A DNA stretch of 44,564 nucleotides from Flavobacteriaceae bacterium (GTDB lineage Bacteria; Bacteroidota; Bacteroidia; Flavobacteriales; Flavobacteriaceae): positions 1 through 44,564 of the forward strand of contig JAOZTK010000003.1 of NCBI GenBank assembly GCA_029942185.1, written 5' to 3'. Below are positions 35,282 to 44,386 of this stretch, piece by piece. Each line of letters starts with the position of its first letter. The stretch's first letter is position 1. A model generated the notes under the pieces. That model ran no database searches, was not told where the DNA came from, and saw only the letters and a list, made by a program, of their open reading frames with translations. Made by a program: the position numbers and the translations under genes.

Positions 35282-37762
35282 CTAATCAATATCCGTACCA
35301 TTTTCATTTTCTTCCGCTTCCGGTTCTTCTTCATGAACAACTTTTGCAACAGAAGCGATGGCGTCATTTTCTTTGATATTTATCAAACGTACGCCTTGAG
35401 TAGCTCTGCCCATCACACGTAAATTTTTCACCTCCATACGTATCATGATACCTGATTTATTGATAATCATGATGTCATCTTCATCGGTGACATTTTTTAT
35501 GGCGACTAAGTTACCGGTTTTTTCTGTAATATTAATAGTTTTTACTCCTTTTCCGCCCCTATTTGTCAGACGGTAGTCCTCCAGACTAGAGCGTTTGCCA
35601 TAACCATTTTCAGAAACCACTAAGATATTACTTTCGTTTTCATCAATAGCGACCATTCCTATTACTTCATCTTCTTTATTAATTCGAATACCTCGAACAC
35701 CTGAAGCTGTACGTCCCATTGGTCGCGTTTTTGACTCTTCAAAACGTATTGCTTTACCGGATTTTGCCGCCAACATTATATGACTGTCGCCTGTTGTTAA
35801 TTTGGCTTCTAATAATTCATCTCCCTCTTTAATAGTAATCGCGTTGATACCGTTAGTTCTGGGTCTAGAATACTGTTCTAAAGAAGTTTTTTTAACCTGT
35901 CCCTTTTTTGTTGCCATAATCACATAATGTGTATTGACATAGGCTTCATCTCTGAGGTCTTGAGTCACTAAATATGCCATTACTTTATCATCATTCTCAA
36001 TGTTGATCAGGTTTTGTATCGCACGTCCTTTTGCTGTTTTACTTCCTTCCGGAATTTCAAAAACACGCATCCAAAAGACTTTTCCTTTTTGAGTAAAAAT
36101 CAGCATGTATTGGTGGTTGGTCGCTACAAACATATTTTCTAAGAAATCTTCACTACGAGTAGCAACTCCTTTATGACCACGACCTCCTCGATTTTGAACT
36201 TTATATTCATCCAGATTTGTTCGTTTCACATAACCGGCATGTGATATTGTAATCAATACTTTAGAATTAGGAATCATATCCTCAATATTTAATTCTCCAC
36301 CGGAATATTCAATCTCAGAACGTCTTTCATCTCCATATTTATCTTTTACTTCGAGTAATTCATCTTTTATAATTTGCATTCTACGTGATTCATCAGCCAA
36401 GATATCTTTCATATCCTTTATAAAATTCATAATCTCCTCATATTCTAAGCGGAGTTTGTCTTGTTCAAGACCTGTTAATTGGCGTAAGCGCATTTCCACA
36501 ATGGCTTTGGCTTGAATTTCAGAAAGCTTAAAATGCTTGATTAATTTCATTTTGGCCTCGTCTGCATTAGAGGAAGAACGAATTAATTTAATAACTTCAT
36601 CAATATTATCGGATGCGATAATGAGTCCTTCTAAGATATGTGCTCTTTTTTCAGCTTTATCTAATTCAAATTTAGTTCGACGAACCACTACTTCATGTCT
36701 GTGTTCCACAAAGTAATGTATGAGTTGCTTTAAGTTTAATTGTTCCGGACGTCCGTTAACAAGGGCTATGTTATTGACACTAAATGATGTTTGTAAAGCC
36801 GTGTATTTGAATAATTTATTTAATACGACATTGGGAATTGCATCGCGTTTTAAGGTATAAACGATACGCATTCCTTTTCGGTCGGATTCATCGCGGATGT
36901 TTGAGATGCCTTCCAGTTTTTTTTCATTCACCATATCAGCCGTTTTCTTGATCATATCGGCCTTATTAACTTGATAAGGGATTTCGGTAACAATAATGGT
37001 TTCGCGACCTTTTATTTCTTCAATTCGCGCTTTTGCTCGCATTACAACACGACCTCTACCGGTATGAAAAGCCTCTTTTACCCCTTCATAACCATAAATA
37101 ATTCCACCGGTTGGAAAATCAGGAGCTTTGATATATTCCATAAGCTCATCAATTTCAATGGCATTATTTTCTATATAGGCTATGGTTCCGTTAATTACTT
37201 CTGTCAGATTATGAGGAGCCATATTTGTCGCCATTCCAACAGCAATACCCGAGGCTCCATTTATCAATAAATTAGGAATACGTGTAGGTAGTACGGTTGG
37301 TTCATAGAGCGTATCATCAAAATTCAACCTGTGATCCACTGTGTCTTTCTCTATATCGCCCAACATATCTTCCGATATTTTTTTCATACGCGCTTCCGTA
37401 TAACGCATGGCTGCCGGATTATCTCCATCTATAGAACCAAAGTTTCCTTGTCCGTCAACCATTAAATAGCGCACACTCCAAGGTTGTGCCATACGAACCA
37501 TAGAATCATATACTGACGTATCTCCGTGTGGGTGATACTTTCCTAATACTTCACCTACTATTCTAGCAGATTTTTTATAACTGCCTGTTGCTTTAATACC
37601 CAATTCGTGCATGCCGAATAAGACTCTACGATGTACTGGTTTTAAACCATCTCTCACATCCGGCAGGGCACGTGATACAATAACCGACATCGAATAATCA
37701 ATGTAGGCAGTTTTCATCTGTTCTTCTATATTTACAGGTATTATCTTCTCTCCGGAATTCAT
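35282..37762 (-). CDS. gyrA: DNA gyrase subunit A
   Basis: GyrA forms the breakage-reunion core of gyrase and, with GyrB, introduces negative supercoils. At 826 residues, the winged-helix region contains [18 protein letters not shown]82 is at the position of E. coli S83 and D86 at D87. The catalytic Tyr is Y121 in RYTEARM. The C-terminal pinwheel has repeats such as [11 protein letters not shown], which matches the GyrA box (QxRGGxG) that distinguishes GyrA from ParC. The acidic tail ends [15 protein letters not shown]. The TPR gene follows after 51 bp. The quinolone-site Thr may be the lineage norm; no resistance claim is made. Confidence 0.97.
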   Translation of the reverse strand: MNSGEKIIPVNIEEQMKTAYIDYSMSVIVSRALPDVRDGLKPVHRRVLFGMHELGIKATGSYKKSARIVGEVLGKYHPHGDTSVYDSMVRMAQPWSVRYLMVDGQGNFGSIDGDNPAAMRYTEARMKKISEDMLGDIEKDTVDHRLNFDDTLYEPTVLPTRIPNLLINGASGIAVGMATNMAPHNLTEVINGTIAYIENNAIEIDELMEYIKAPDFPTGGIIYGYEGVKEAFHTGRGRVVMRAKARIEEIKGRETIIVTEIPYQVNKADMIKKTADMVNEKKLEGISNIRDESDRKGMRIVYTLKRDAIPNVVLNKLFKYTALQTSFSVNNIALVNGRPEQLNLKQLIHYFVEHRHEVVVRRTKFELDKAEKRAHILEGLIIASDNIDEVIKLIRSSSNADEAKMKLIKHFKLSEIQAKAIVEMRLRQLTGLEQDKLRLEYEEIMNFIKDMKDILADESRRMQIIKDELLEVKDKYGDERRSEIEYSGGELNIEDMIPNSKVLITISHAGYVKRTNLDEYKVQNRGGRGHKGVATRSEDFLENMFVATNHQYMLIFTQKGKVFWMRVFEIPEGSKTAKGRAIQNLINIENDDKVMAYLVTQDLRDEAYVNTHYVIMATKKGQVKKTSLEQYSRPRTNGINAITIKEGDELLEAKLTTGDSHIMLAAKSGKAIRFEESKTRPMGRTASGVRGIRINKEDEVIGMVAIDENESNILVVSENGYGKRSSLEDYRLTNRGGKGVKTINITEKTGNLVAIKNVTDEDDIMIINKSGIMIRMEVKNLRVMGRATQGVRLINIKENDAIASVAKVVHEEEPEAEENENGTDID

Positions 37763-37959
37763 ATTTGTAATTGTTAATTTAGTATAAAAATTAAGATACG
37801 CAATTTACAATTTTTAAGGTTTTTTTGTCGTATTTTTTTTCGTTGTTTTTAGGGGACTTATCAACAATTAAATCAACATTTATAAAGCTGTAATTAATTG
37901 ATATACAGAAAGAAATAATATACTTGAATTAATATGATAAATTAAATGCAATTTTTTAC

Positions 37960-37989
37960 TTTTTAAAATCAAAAAAAGGCCTAATTTTA
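37960..37989 (+). promoter_or_regulatory. Predicted clpC promoter
   Basis: TTTT (37960-37963) and TAATTTTA (37982-37989) are 18 bp apart; the -7 box differs from consensus only in its last base. The start near 37996 would give a leader of about 14 nt before the ATG at 38010. Confidence 0.4.
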
Positions 37990-38009
37990 CCTAATAAAAA
38001 AACGAATAA

Positions 38010-40553
38010 ATGCACGATAATTTTTCATCAAAAGTAAAAGATGTAATTGCTTTTAGCAAGGAAGAAGCTTTGCGACTAGGACAAGATTATATTGGTACAG
38101 AACACTTACTGCTAGGAATTTTAAGACAAGGTGAAGGTAAGGCGGTTACCATATTGAATTCTTTGGGCAACAACCTAAGACATTTACGGAATAAATTGGA
38201 GGGTCTCACACAGAAAGAAAGTGATTTGTCCGAGAATCCCAACAGAAACTTACATTTGACAAAACAAGCCGATAAAGCTTTAAAAACGACTTTTTTAGAA
38301 GCTAAATTATACAAAGATGATGCTATAAACACGGCACATTTGCTCTTGTGTATCTTACGTAACGACAATGATCCCGTTGCCAAAATACTTTATAAGTACA
38401 ACACTTCGTATGCAGTAGCACGAAATGAATATAATTTTTTATACAAATCAGATGCTAAAACGAATGATCCTAAAAGTGATTTTCCATCAGAAGAAAGTGG
38501 TAAAATGGAGGACAAACCCAAAAAACCATTTGAATCCAGTAGAAAACAACCCGGAAATAAAAGCAAAACACCTGTTTTAGATAATTTTGGTCGTGACTTA
38601 ACGGAATTAGCTCTTAACGACAAACTTGATCCTGTAGTGGGTCGAAAGAAGGAAATAGAACGAGTCTCACAGATTTTAAGTAGGCGCAAAAAGAATAATC
38701 CAATGCTAATTGGGGAACCCGGTGTTGGTAAATCTGCAATTGCAGAGGGCTTGGCTTTACGAATTGTACAACGCAAAGTTTCTCGTATTTTATTCAACAA
38801 ACGAATTGTCTCTTTAGATTTAGCCAGTCTTGTCGCCGGCACCAAATATCGCGGACAGTTTGAAGAACGTATGAAAGCACTTATGAATGAGCTTCAAAAA
38901 AATGATGATATAATTCTTTTTATAGACGAGATTCATACGATAGTTGGAGCGGGAGGTGCAACCGGGTCTTTAGATGCATCCAATATGCTTAAGCCGGCGC
39001 TGGCAAGAGGGGAACTACAATGTATTGGGGCAACTACTTTAGACGAATACAGACAGTATATCGAAAAAGATGGGGCTTTAGAGCGTCGTTTTCAAAAGAT
39101 AATGATCGAACCTACTTCTATTGAAGAAACCATTGAAATTTTACATAATATTAAAGATAAATATGAGGATCATCACAAAGTAACTTTTACAGATGAAGCC
39201 ATCGAAGCTTGTGTAAAATTGACAAATCGCTATATGACGGAGCGTTTTTTACCGGATAAAGCGATAGATGCCATGGATGAGGCGGGTTCGCGCATTCATA
39301 TTACCAATATTGTTGTGCCCAAAGAAGTATTGGCATTAGAAGAAGAACTGGAAAACATTAAAACAAAAAAAACCAAAGCAGTTGCTACTCAAAAGTACGA
39401 AGAGGCTGCTCGCTTACGCGATGATGAAAAACGAATAGAAAGTGAACTTCAAATCGCACAAAAAACATGGGAAGAAGCCACTAAACTACATCGTGAGATA
39501 GTCACTGAAGATAACGTAGCCGAAGTCGTTTCTATGATGACGGGTATTCCTGTAACCCGAGTGGTTGAAGCTGAAAGTTCCCGTTTAAAAGAACTGCCTC
39601 AACTCATTAAAAATAAAGTGGTTGGTCAAGACGAGGCCGTTGATAAAGTCGTAAAAGCCATTCAGCGAAACAGGGTAGGTCTTAAAGATCCTAACAAGCC
39701 CATCGGCTCCTTTATATTTTTAGGTCAAACCGGTGTAGGAAAAACGCAGCTAGCTAAAGTACTTTCTAGAGAATTATTTGATTCAGACGATTCATTGATA
39801 CGTGTTGATATGAGTGAATATATGGAGAAATTTGCTGTTTCACGTCTTATTGGAGCGCCACCGGGATACGTAGGTTATGAAGAAGGTGGACAACTCACGG
39901 AAAAAGTACGTCGCAAACCCTATTCGGTTGTATTGTTAGATGAGATTGAAAAAGCACATCCGGATGTTTTTAATACCTTGTTACAAATATTAGACGACGG
40001 GTATATCACAGACAGTTTGGGAAGACGTATTGATTTTAGGAACACCATTATTATTATGACTTCCAATATCGGTACACGTCAATTAAAAGATTTTGGACAG
40101 GGAGTTGGTTTTGGAACAGCTGCCAGAGCGGAACAAACAGAAGAGCATGCAAAGAGTGTTATTGAAAATGCGATGAAAAAAAGTTTTGCTCCGGAGTTTT
40201 TAAACCGTATTGATGATGTAATTGTATTTAATGCTCTTGAACGTGATTCCATTCATAAAATTATTGATATCGAACTCGGAATGTTGTTTGATCGAGTAAA
40301 AGATTTAGATTACAGTCTCACCTTAACAGATGCTGCTAAAGATTTTGTCGCAGATAAAGGTTTTGATAAAAAATACGGTGCGCGTCCTTTAAAACGAGCT
40401 ATTCAAAAGTATGTGGAAGATGCTTTAGCTGAGAAAATTGTCAATTCCAAGCTAAAAGAAGGAGATCGTATTGTAATGGATTTAGACAAAGATAAGGAAG
40501 CACTTACTATTGAAATTTCGAGAGGAAAGGAAAAGAAAATAGAAGAAAATTAA
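38010..40553 (+). CDS. clpC: ATP-dependent Clp protease ATP-binding subunit ClpC
   Basis: An 847-residue HSP100 unfoldase that feeds substrates to ClpP or disaggregates proteins. The N-terminal Clp-N double repeat covers about 1-145. AAA1 has GEPGVGKS (235-242) and [15 protein letters not shown]. The middle contains a UVR-like motif, [15 protein letters not shown], typical of ClpC and not ClpB. AAA2 has GQTGVGKT (572-579) and [14 protein letters not shown]. The ClpP-binding IGF/LGF-type loop lies near GVGFGTAA. A linker with basic and Ser-rich residues (about 150-190) follows the N-domain. Stress regulation is expected, but no CIRCE or CtsR site was seen. The propeller gene follows after 16 bp. 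Confidence 0.96.
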   Translation: MHDNFSSKVKDVIAFSKEEALRLGQDYIGTEHLLLGILRQGEGKAVTILNSLGNNLRHLRNKLEGLTQKESDLSENPNRNLHLTKQADKALKTTFLEAKLYKDDAINTAHLLLCILRNDNDPVAKILYKYNTSYAVARNEYNFLYKSDAKTNDPKSDFPSEESGKMEDKPKKPFESSRKQPGNKSKTPVLDNFGRDLTELALNDKLDPVVGRKKEIERVSQILSRRKKNNPMLIGEPGVGKSAIAEGLALRIVQRKVSRILFNKRIVSLDLASLVAGTKYRGQFEERMKALMNELQKNDDIILFIDEIHTIVGAGGATGSLDASNMLKPALARGELQCIGATTLDEYRQYIEKDGALERRFQKIMIEPTSIEETIEILHNIKDKYEDHHKVTFTDEAIEACVKLTNRYMTERFLPDKAIDAMDEAGSRIHITNIVVPKEVLALEEELENIKTKKTKAVATQKYEEAARLRDDEKRIESELQIAQKTWEEATKLHREIVTEDNVAEVVSMMTGIPVTRVVEAESSRLKELPQLIKNKVVGQDEAVDKVVKAIQRNRVGLKDPNKPIGSFIFLGQTGVGKTQLAKVLSRELFDSDDSLIRVDMSEYMEKFAVSRLIGAPPGYVGYEEGGQLTEKVRRKPYSVVLLDEIEKAHPDVFNTLLQILDDGYITDSLGRRIDFRNTIIIMTSNIGTRQLKDFGQGVGFGTAARAEQTEEHAKSVIENAMKKSFAPEFLNRIDDVIVFNALERDSIHKIIDIELGMLFDRVKDLDYSLTLTDAAKDFVADKGFDKKYGARPLKRAIQKYVEDALAEKIVNSKLKEGDRIVMDLDKDKEALTIEISRGKEKKIEEN

Positions 40554-40569
40554 ATCTTAATATATAATT

Positions 40570-41616
40570 ATGAAAAACAAATTAATAGTATCATTAGTAC
40601 TCATTGTATCTTTATCAGTTAATTCTTTTGCTCAAATTAGAAGCAAAAACAAATTGATAAAAAAGAAAGTAAATCAAACTACGGTTCAGAAAGCCCCAGT
40701 TAATGGGACTATTGGCTCAGTAATTAGTACTCGTCAATTAGACAAAGAGGTTACTGAAAGTCAATTTTATACCATAAATAATAAAACCTTCTTATTTCTT
40801 TATCAATATTCAACAGGTGTTGCTAAAATTTACCCGATGAATAATGATGGTAAGATTGGTGTGAACCCAATTAAAGAATATAGTTGGTCTTCAAAATGGA
40901 CAATTAGTGAGTTTTATACGATTAACAATCAAACCTATTTATTTCTTTATAAATCTAGCACAGGTACAGTACATATTCATTTAATGAATAATAATGGTAC
41001 TATTGGTGATATGATTTTTGACAAGAAATGGTCAACTAAATGGCGTAGAGTCGAATTTTACACCATTAATAACCAAACCTATTTGTACTTAATGAAATAT
41101 TCAGGTCTTGTTCGTATTCATAAAATGGATTCAGATGGAAGTGTAGGTAGCTTAGTGAAAGAGTATAACTGGTCTAAAGGATGGACAAGTGCTGAATTTT
41201 ACACGATTAATAATCAGACATATTTATTCTTGTTAAAAGGAGCTATTTATCACAAAATTAAATATGGAATTATCATAGCTGATAATAAAGATGAAAAAAG
41301 GCCTGTTCGTATTCATAAAATGAACACAGACGGAAGTGTTGGTGAAATGATTATGGAACGGAAATGGACAAACGGATGGTCAAATGTTGAGTTTTATAAA
41401 AAAAACAACCAAACTTACCTATTTATCTCAAAATCAAAAACAGGTTTCACTAGAATTCATAAAGTAAATCAAAGAGGCCTTGTAGGTGAACTAGTGAAAG
41501 AATACGATTGGGGTAGTAAATGGGGAACAAGTGAGTTCTTTACTGTAAACAATACACCTTACTTATTTTTAAAGAGAAGCGGAACAGGAGAATCAATTAT
41601 CAATAAAGTTAATTAG
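40570..41616 (+). CDS. Secreted six-bladed beta-propeller-like repeat protein
   Basis: A 348-residue protein with a signal peptide (cleaved near SFA-QI). Six repeats begin with FYTINNQTYLFL-like strands at residues 66, 115, 163, 210, 275 and 323, period 47-49, except the fourth, which carries about 17 extra residues. Each repeat continues RIHKMNxDGxxG and then a KEYxWSxxW turn. The last repeat stops halfway, and residues 45-51 (NGTIGSV) supply the missing half, so N- and C-termini would share one blade, the velcro closure of a propeller. It resembles tachylectin-2/tectonin-type lectins in rhythm, but sugar binding is only a guess. It lies 16 bp after clpC and ends at a good terminator. Confidence 0.75.
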   Translation: MKNKLIVSLVLIVSLSVNSFAQIRSKNKLIKKKVNQTTVQKAPVNGTIGSVISTRQLDKEVTESQFYTINNKTFLFLYQYSTGVAKIYPMNNDGKIGVNPIKEYSWSSKWTISEFYTINNQTYLFLYKSSTGTVHIHLMNNNGTIGDMIFDKKWSTKWRRVEFYTINNQTYLYLMKYSGLVRIHKMDSDGSVGSLVKEYNWSKGWTSAEFYTINNQTYLFLLKGAIYHKIKYGIIIADNKDEKRPVRIHKMNTDGSVGEMIMERKWTNGWSNVEFYKKNNQTYLFISKSKTGFTRIHKVNQRGLVGELVKEYDWGSKWGTSEFFTVNNTPYLFLKRSGTGESIINKVN

Positions 41617-41633
41617 CAAAACGAATTTAATCG

Positions 41634-41673
41634 ACCAACATACTTAACTTAAAAGTAGTATGTTGGTTTTTTT
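41634..41673 (+). terminator. Terminator after the clpC-propeller unit
   Basis: ACCAACATACT (41634-41644) pairs perfectly with AGTATGTTGGT (41657-41667) and a T-run follows. It separates the propeller gene from the lipoprotein-umuD unit. Confidence 0.9.
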
Positions 41674-41697
41674 ATCAATAAATTTAAATTATTGACA

Positions 41698-42207
41698 ATG
41701 AAAACAATGAAAACAATCAAAACTATAGTACTTCTCTCTTTTATAAGTATTTTTATTTCTTGTGGGGAAAACTCAAAGAAGCATGATAATGATACGGAGC
41801 ATAAACATACAGAATCTGCTGAGGTTAACGAAAAAGAACACAAAGATGAATTAAAGAAAGAACATCATGAAGTAAAAGAAGTTTTGAGCTTAAATAAAGG
41901 TAGTCTATGGGACGCTAATTCAGAGACTACTTCTGGGATAAATAATATGATTGGTTTAATGGATTCGTTCACGGAAAAAGAAACTGTAAAATCTTATAAT
42001 TCATTAAAAGGCAGTCTTGAAAAAGAATTTATGTCCATTTTGACCAATTGTACCATGGAAGGTGAATCTCATAATCAATTACATACGTATCTAGTACCGA
42101 TGAAAGATGCGTTTAAAGGTTTAGAATCGGATGACTTGACTATTTGTAAAAAAAGTTTTGAAAACTTAAACATTAGATTAGCAGAATACAATACTTATTT
42201 TAAGTAA
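41698..42207 (+). CDS. His- and Glu-rich lipoprotein upstream of umuD
   Basis: I take the ATG at 41698 (169 residues) instead of the in-frame TTG at 41692. The lipoprotein signal ends IFISC (Cys22). Residues about 28-60 are rich in His, Asp, Glu and Lys (KKHDNDTEHKHTESAEV...), a likely metal-binding or flexible stretch. The C-terminal part is helical and includes MEGESHNQLHTYLVPMKD, which I remember from flavobacterial lipoproteins near metal-handling genes; this is from memory only. Its stop codon is one base before the umuD ATG, so the two are probably translated from one mRNA. The functional reason is unclear. Confidence 0.7.
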   Translation: MKTMKTIKTIVLLSFISIFISCGENSKKHDNDTEHKHTESAEVNEKEHKDELKKEHHEVKEVLSLNKGSLWDANSETTSGINNMIGLMDSFTEKETVKSYNSLKGSLEKEFMSILTNCTMEGESHNQLHTYLVPMKDAFKGLESDDLTICKKSFENLNIRLAEYNTYFK

Positions 42208-42208
42208 A

Positions 42209-42655
42209 ATGCTCCGAAAATTGCACCAAACTAATTCACTGGAAATTTATTCGGCAATTACCGATACGGAACTTCATTTACCCTATGCAGAGCAGGGTAT
42301 AAGTGCCGGTTTTCCTTCGCCGGCTGATGATTTTTTAGATATTTCGATAGATTTGAATAAAGAACTCATCAAAAATCCAAGCGCTACATTTTATGGTCGT
42401 GTAAAAGGTGATTCCATGAAAGATGCCGGTTTAGAAAATGGCGATTTACTTATTATAGATAAGAGTTTAGAACCCGTTGATAACAAAATTGCCGTCTGTT
42501 TTATCGATGGCGAATTTACTGTAAAACGCATTAAAATAGAAGCCAAAACCATTTGGCTTATCGCTGAAAACAAAGATTACCAACCTATAAAAGTAACCGC
42601 CGATAACGAATTTGTTATTTGGGGAATTGTGACTACGGTGATTAAAGCGGTGTAA
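42209..42655 (+). CDS. umuD: UmuD-like S24 peptidase, DNA polymerase V accessory subunit
   Basis: A 148-residue UmuD/LexA-family autoprotease. The cleavage site is A33-G34 in GISAGFPSPADDF. The nucleophile S69 lies in RVKGDSMKDAG and the general base K106 in FTVKRIKI; all three fit E. coli UmuD with an offset of 9. After RecA-stimulated self-cleavage, UmuD' joins UmuC to form polymerase V. No DNA-binding domain is present, so it is not LexA. It starts one base after the lipoprotein stop; umuC follows 170 bp downstream on the same strand. Identification is firm. Confidence 0.95.
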   Translation: MLRKLHQTNSLEIYSAITDTELHLPYAEQGISAGFPSPADDFLDISIDLNKELIKNPSATFYGRVKGDSMKDAGLENGDLLIIDKSLEPVDNKIAVCFIDGEFTVKRIKIEAKTIWLIAENKDYQPIKVTADNEFVIWGIVTTVIKAV

Positions 42656-42825
42656 TGCACCCTTAAGCCTTGTCAAAGTTTCGCTCTACCATTAAGCTTA
42701 CCAAAGTTTTGAGCTTTGACGAAGATACAGCCGATATTTTCACTAATTTTACTAGATTAATTAATAAGACTTAAGACTGTTTTTTATTAAACAAGAATAA
42801 GGCACAGATCCCAAATCGTAAATCC
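42656..42825. other. Spacer between umuD and umuC with degenerate repeat sequence
   Basis: No gene is present. TTGTCAAAG (near 42669) and CTTTGACGAAG (near 42714) form an imperfect inverted pair, and the end holds ATCCCAAATCGTAAA (42808-42822), the same 15 bases as 32611-32625. It looks like a decayed interspersed repeat inserted between two genes normally adjacent. No internal terminator was seen. Confidence 0.45.
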
Positions 42826-44085
42826 ATGTACGCCCTAGTTGACTGTAATAATTTTTTCGCTTCTTGTGAGCGTGTTTTTCGTCCTGATTTAAACGGAAAG
42901 CCCGTAGTTGTTTTGTCTAATAACGACGGTTGTGTCATAGCGCGAAGTAATGAGGCGAAAGCCTTGGGAATTCCTATGGGAGCACCTGCATTTAAATATA
43001 AAAGTTTGTTTGATAAACAGAACGTAACTGTTTTTTCGACCAATTTTGTCTTGTATGGCGATATGAGTATGCGTGTGATGACAATACTTGCTGAAATGGC
43101 TCCCGAAATAGAAATTTACAGTATTGATGAGGCTTTTTTGCGTTTTAGAGGTTTTGATTTGTTCGATCTCGAAAAGTACGGCAAAGAAATAGAGCAAAAA
43201 GTTTACAAATCTACCGGAATACCTGTCAGTGTTGGTTTTGCGCCAACGAAGGCATTGGCAAAAGTAGCCAATCGAATTGCCAAAAAATTTCCGGAACATA
43301 CAAAAGGAGTTTATGTTATCGATACAGATGAAAAACGTATAAAAGCATTGAAATGGCTGAAAGTAGCAGATGTTTGGGGTATTGGCAGACGTTTTAGCAA
43401 GCGATTACAAACAAAAAAAATAATCACTGCATTTGATTTTATCAATTTATCGGATGCTTATGTACGCAGTGAAATGAGTGTGGTGGGTTTGCGACTTAAA
43501 AAAGAACTGGAAGGGGAGGAGACCTTAGATTTGGAAAAATCAACAGCCAAAAAATCCATAGCTACCACAAGATCTTTTGAAACCATGTACACGGATTTTG
43601 AGGATGTAAAAGAGCGTGTTGCCACTTTTGCTGTAAATTGTGCAGAAAAACTACGAAAACAACACACGCATTGTAATAGTATTATGGTATTTGTACATTC
43701 AAATGGGTTTCGTAAAGATTTACCTCAATACCGTAGAAACATCCTTATAAAAACCGAATATCCTACACACTCCGGCAATGATTTGATTCGTTATGCAGTA
43801 TTGGGACTCAAAACAATTTTTAAACAAGGCTATTCTTATAAAAAAGCAGGTGTTGTTGTTATGGATTTAACTCCTGAAAATGAAAAACAACTCAGTCTTT
43901 TTAGCAGTGAAAACCCAAAGCACCAACCGTTGATGCAACGAATTGATGCTATTAATCAAAGTATCGGACAAAATAAAGTTAAGTTTGCTTGTCAGGATTT
44001 AGGACGTACCTGGAAAATGCGTCAGGAAAAACTATCTCCCAGGTATACGACACAACTGTGTGAGCTGATAGAGATAGTTGTATAA
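42826..44085 (+). CDS. umuC: DNA polymerase V catalytic subunit UmuC
   Basis: A 419-residue Y-family translesion polymerase. Catalytic acidic residues are in LVDCNNFFASCE and IYSIDEAFLRF. Finger and palm segments VVLSNNDGCVIARSNEAKALGI and GFAPTKALAKVANRIAKK are typical of UmuC. QLSLF at residues 355-359 is a beta-clamp-binding motif, and the C-terminus KMRQEKLSPRYTTQ is the UmuC-specific DUF4113 tail. With UmuD' and activated RecA it copies damaged DNA. It is separated from umuD by 170 bp and converges on a 48-residue ORF with 9 bp between. Confidence 0.96.
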   Translation: MYALVDCNNFFASCERVFRPDLNGKPVVVLSNNDGCVIARSNEAKALGIPMGAPAFKYKSLFDKQNVTVFSTNFVLYGDMSMRVMTILAEMAPEIEIYSIDEAFLRFRGFDLFDLEKYGKEIEQKVYKSTGIPVSVGFAPTKALAKVANRIAKKFPEHTKGVYVIDTDEKRIKALKWLKVADVWGIGRRFSKRLQTKKIITAFDFINLSDAYVRSEMSVVGLRLKKELEGEETLDLEKSTAKKSIATTRSFETMYTDFEDVKERVATFAVNCAEKLRKQHTHCNSIMVFVHSNGFRKDLPQYRRNILIKTEYPTHSGNDLIRYAVLGLKTIFKQGYSYKKAGVVVMDLTPENEKQLSLFSSENPKHQPLMQRIDAINQSIGQNKVKFACQDLGRTWKMRQEKLSPRYTTQLCELIEIVV

Positions 44086-44094
44086 AGCAGGATT

Positions 44095-44241
44095 TTAAGC
44101 TCTGAATAGTCCAAATCTTGAAGTGGTTCTAGTTGCCCGTTCGGTTAACATTCTGTAACGTCTGTGTAAATTCCAAATATTTCTTTTACAATTACAAAGA
44201 CTTAATTTCTTGATGCGTTTTTTGTTATTTGCTGTTTTCAT
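44095..44241 (-). CDS. Small basic hypothetical protein
   Basis: A 48-residue ORF on the minus strand, MKTANNKKRIKKLSL..., ending TSRFGLFRA. It is very basic, has a CNC pair near residues 16-18, and continues NLHRRYRMLTERATRTT. There is no signal or membrane segment. The composition resembles small nucleic-acid or ribosome-binding proteins, but I do not recognise it. The start is a clean ATG; the stop lies 9 bp from umuC. Its upstream region contains strong inverted repeats (44278-44386). Coding nature is plausible but rests on one sequence. Confidence 0.45.
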   Translation of the reverse strand: MKTANNKKRIKKLSLCNCKRNIWNLHRRYRMLTERATRTTSRFGLFRA

Positions 44242-44277
44242 GATATTAAAATATTAGTTGTTTATACCAAAAAGACG

Positions 44278-44337
44278 AAAGAAAGCAATGATTGTTACAG
44301 TACTGTGCTATGCAAGGTATCATTTTATGCTTTCTTT
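44278..44337. repeat. Long imperfect hairpin upstream of the small basic ORF
   Basis: AAAGAAAGCAATGAT (44278-44292) pairs with ATCATT...GCTTTCTTT (44319-44337), interrupted only by a four-base bulge (44325-44328). The loop contains the 10-bp palindrome ACAGTACTGT. It could be a terminator for a transcript from the right or a structured 5' leader for the minus-strand ORF. Confidence 0.65.
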
Positions 44338-44360
44338 AACATTAAAGCCCCTAAAAACAA

Positions 44361-44386
44361 GTTGATAACTAGTTCTAGTTAACAAC
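44361..44386. repeat. 26-bp inverted repeat with AACTAG/CTAGTT core
   Basis: Twelve-base arms around TT, with one mismatch (44365/44382). The core AACTAGTTCTAGTT shares ACTAGTT with the uvrD promoter palindrome. It is a candidate protein-binding site; no assay or second clear copy supports this. Confidence 0.6.

Noticed and set aside
35282-37762. Thr at the gyrase quinolone-site position as a resistance mutation
   Set aside because: Ser and Thr both occur naturally there; without relatives for comparison no resistance can be claimed.
38390-38845. 151-codon open frame on the minus strand inside clpC
   Set aside because: Lies opposite conserved ClpC codons, including Walker A; shadow frame.
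41692-41697. TTG start for the His-rich lipoprotein
   Set aside because: The ATG two codons later (41698) gives an equally good lipoprotein signal and is the commoner start.
42889-43299. 136-codon open frame on the minus strand inside umuC
   Set aside because: Antisense to a firm gene, composition looks like a shadow frame, no recognisable domain.
44297-44306. ACAGTACTGT as a LexA (SOS) box for umuDC
   Set aside because: It lies downstream of umuC, not before umuD, and the spacing differs from the known proteobacterial CTG-N10-CAG box.
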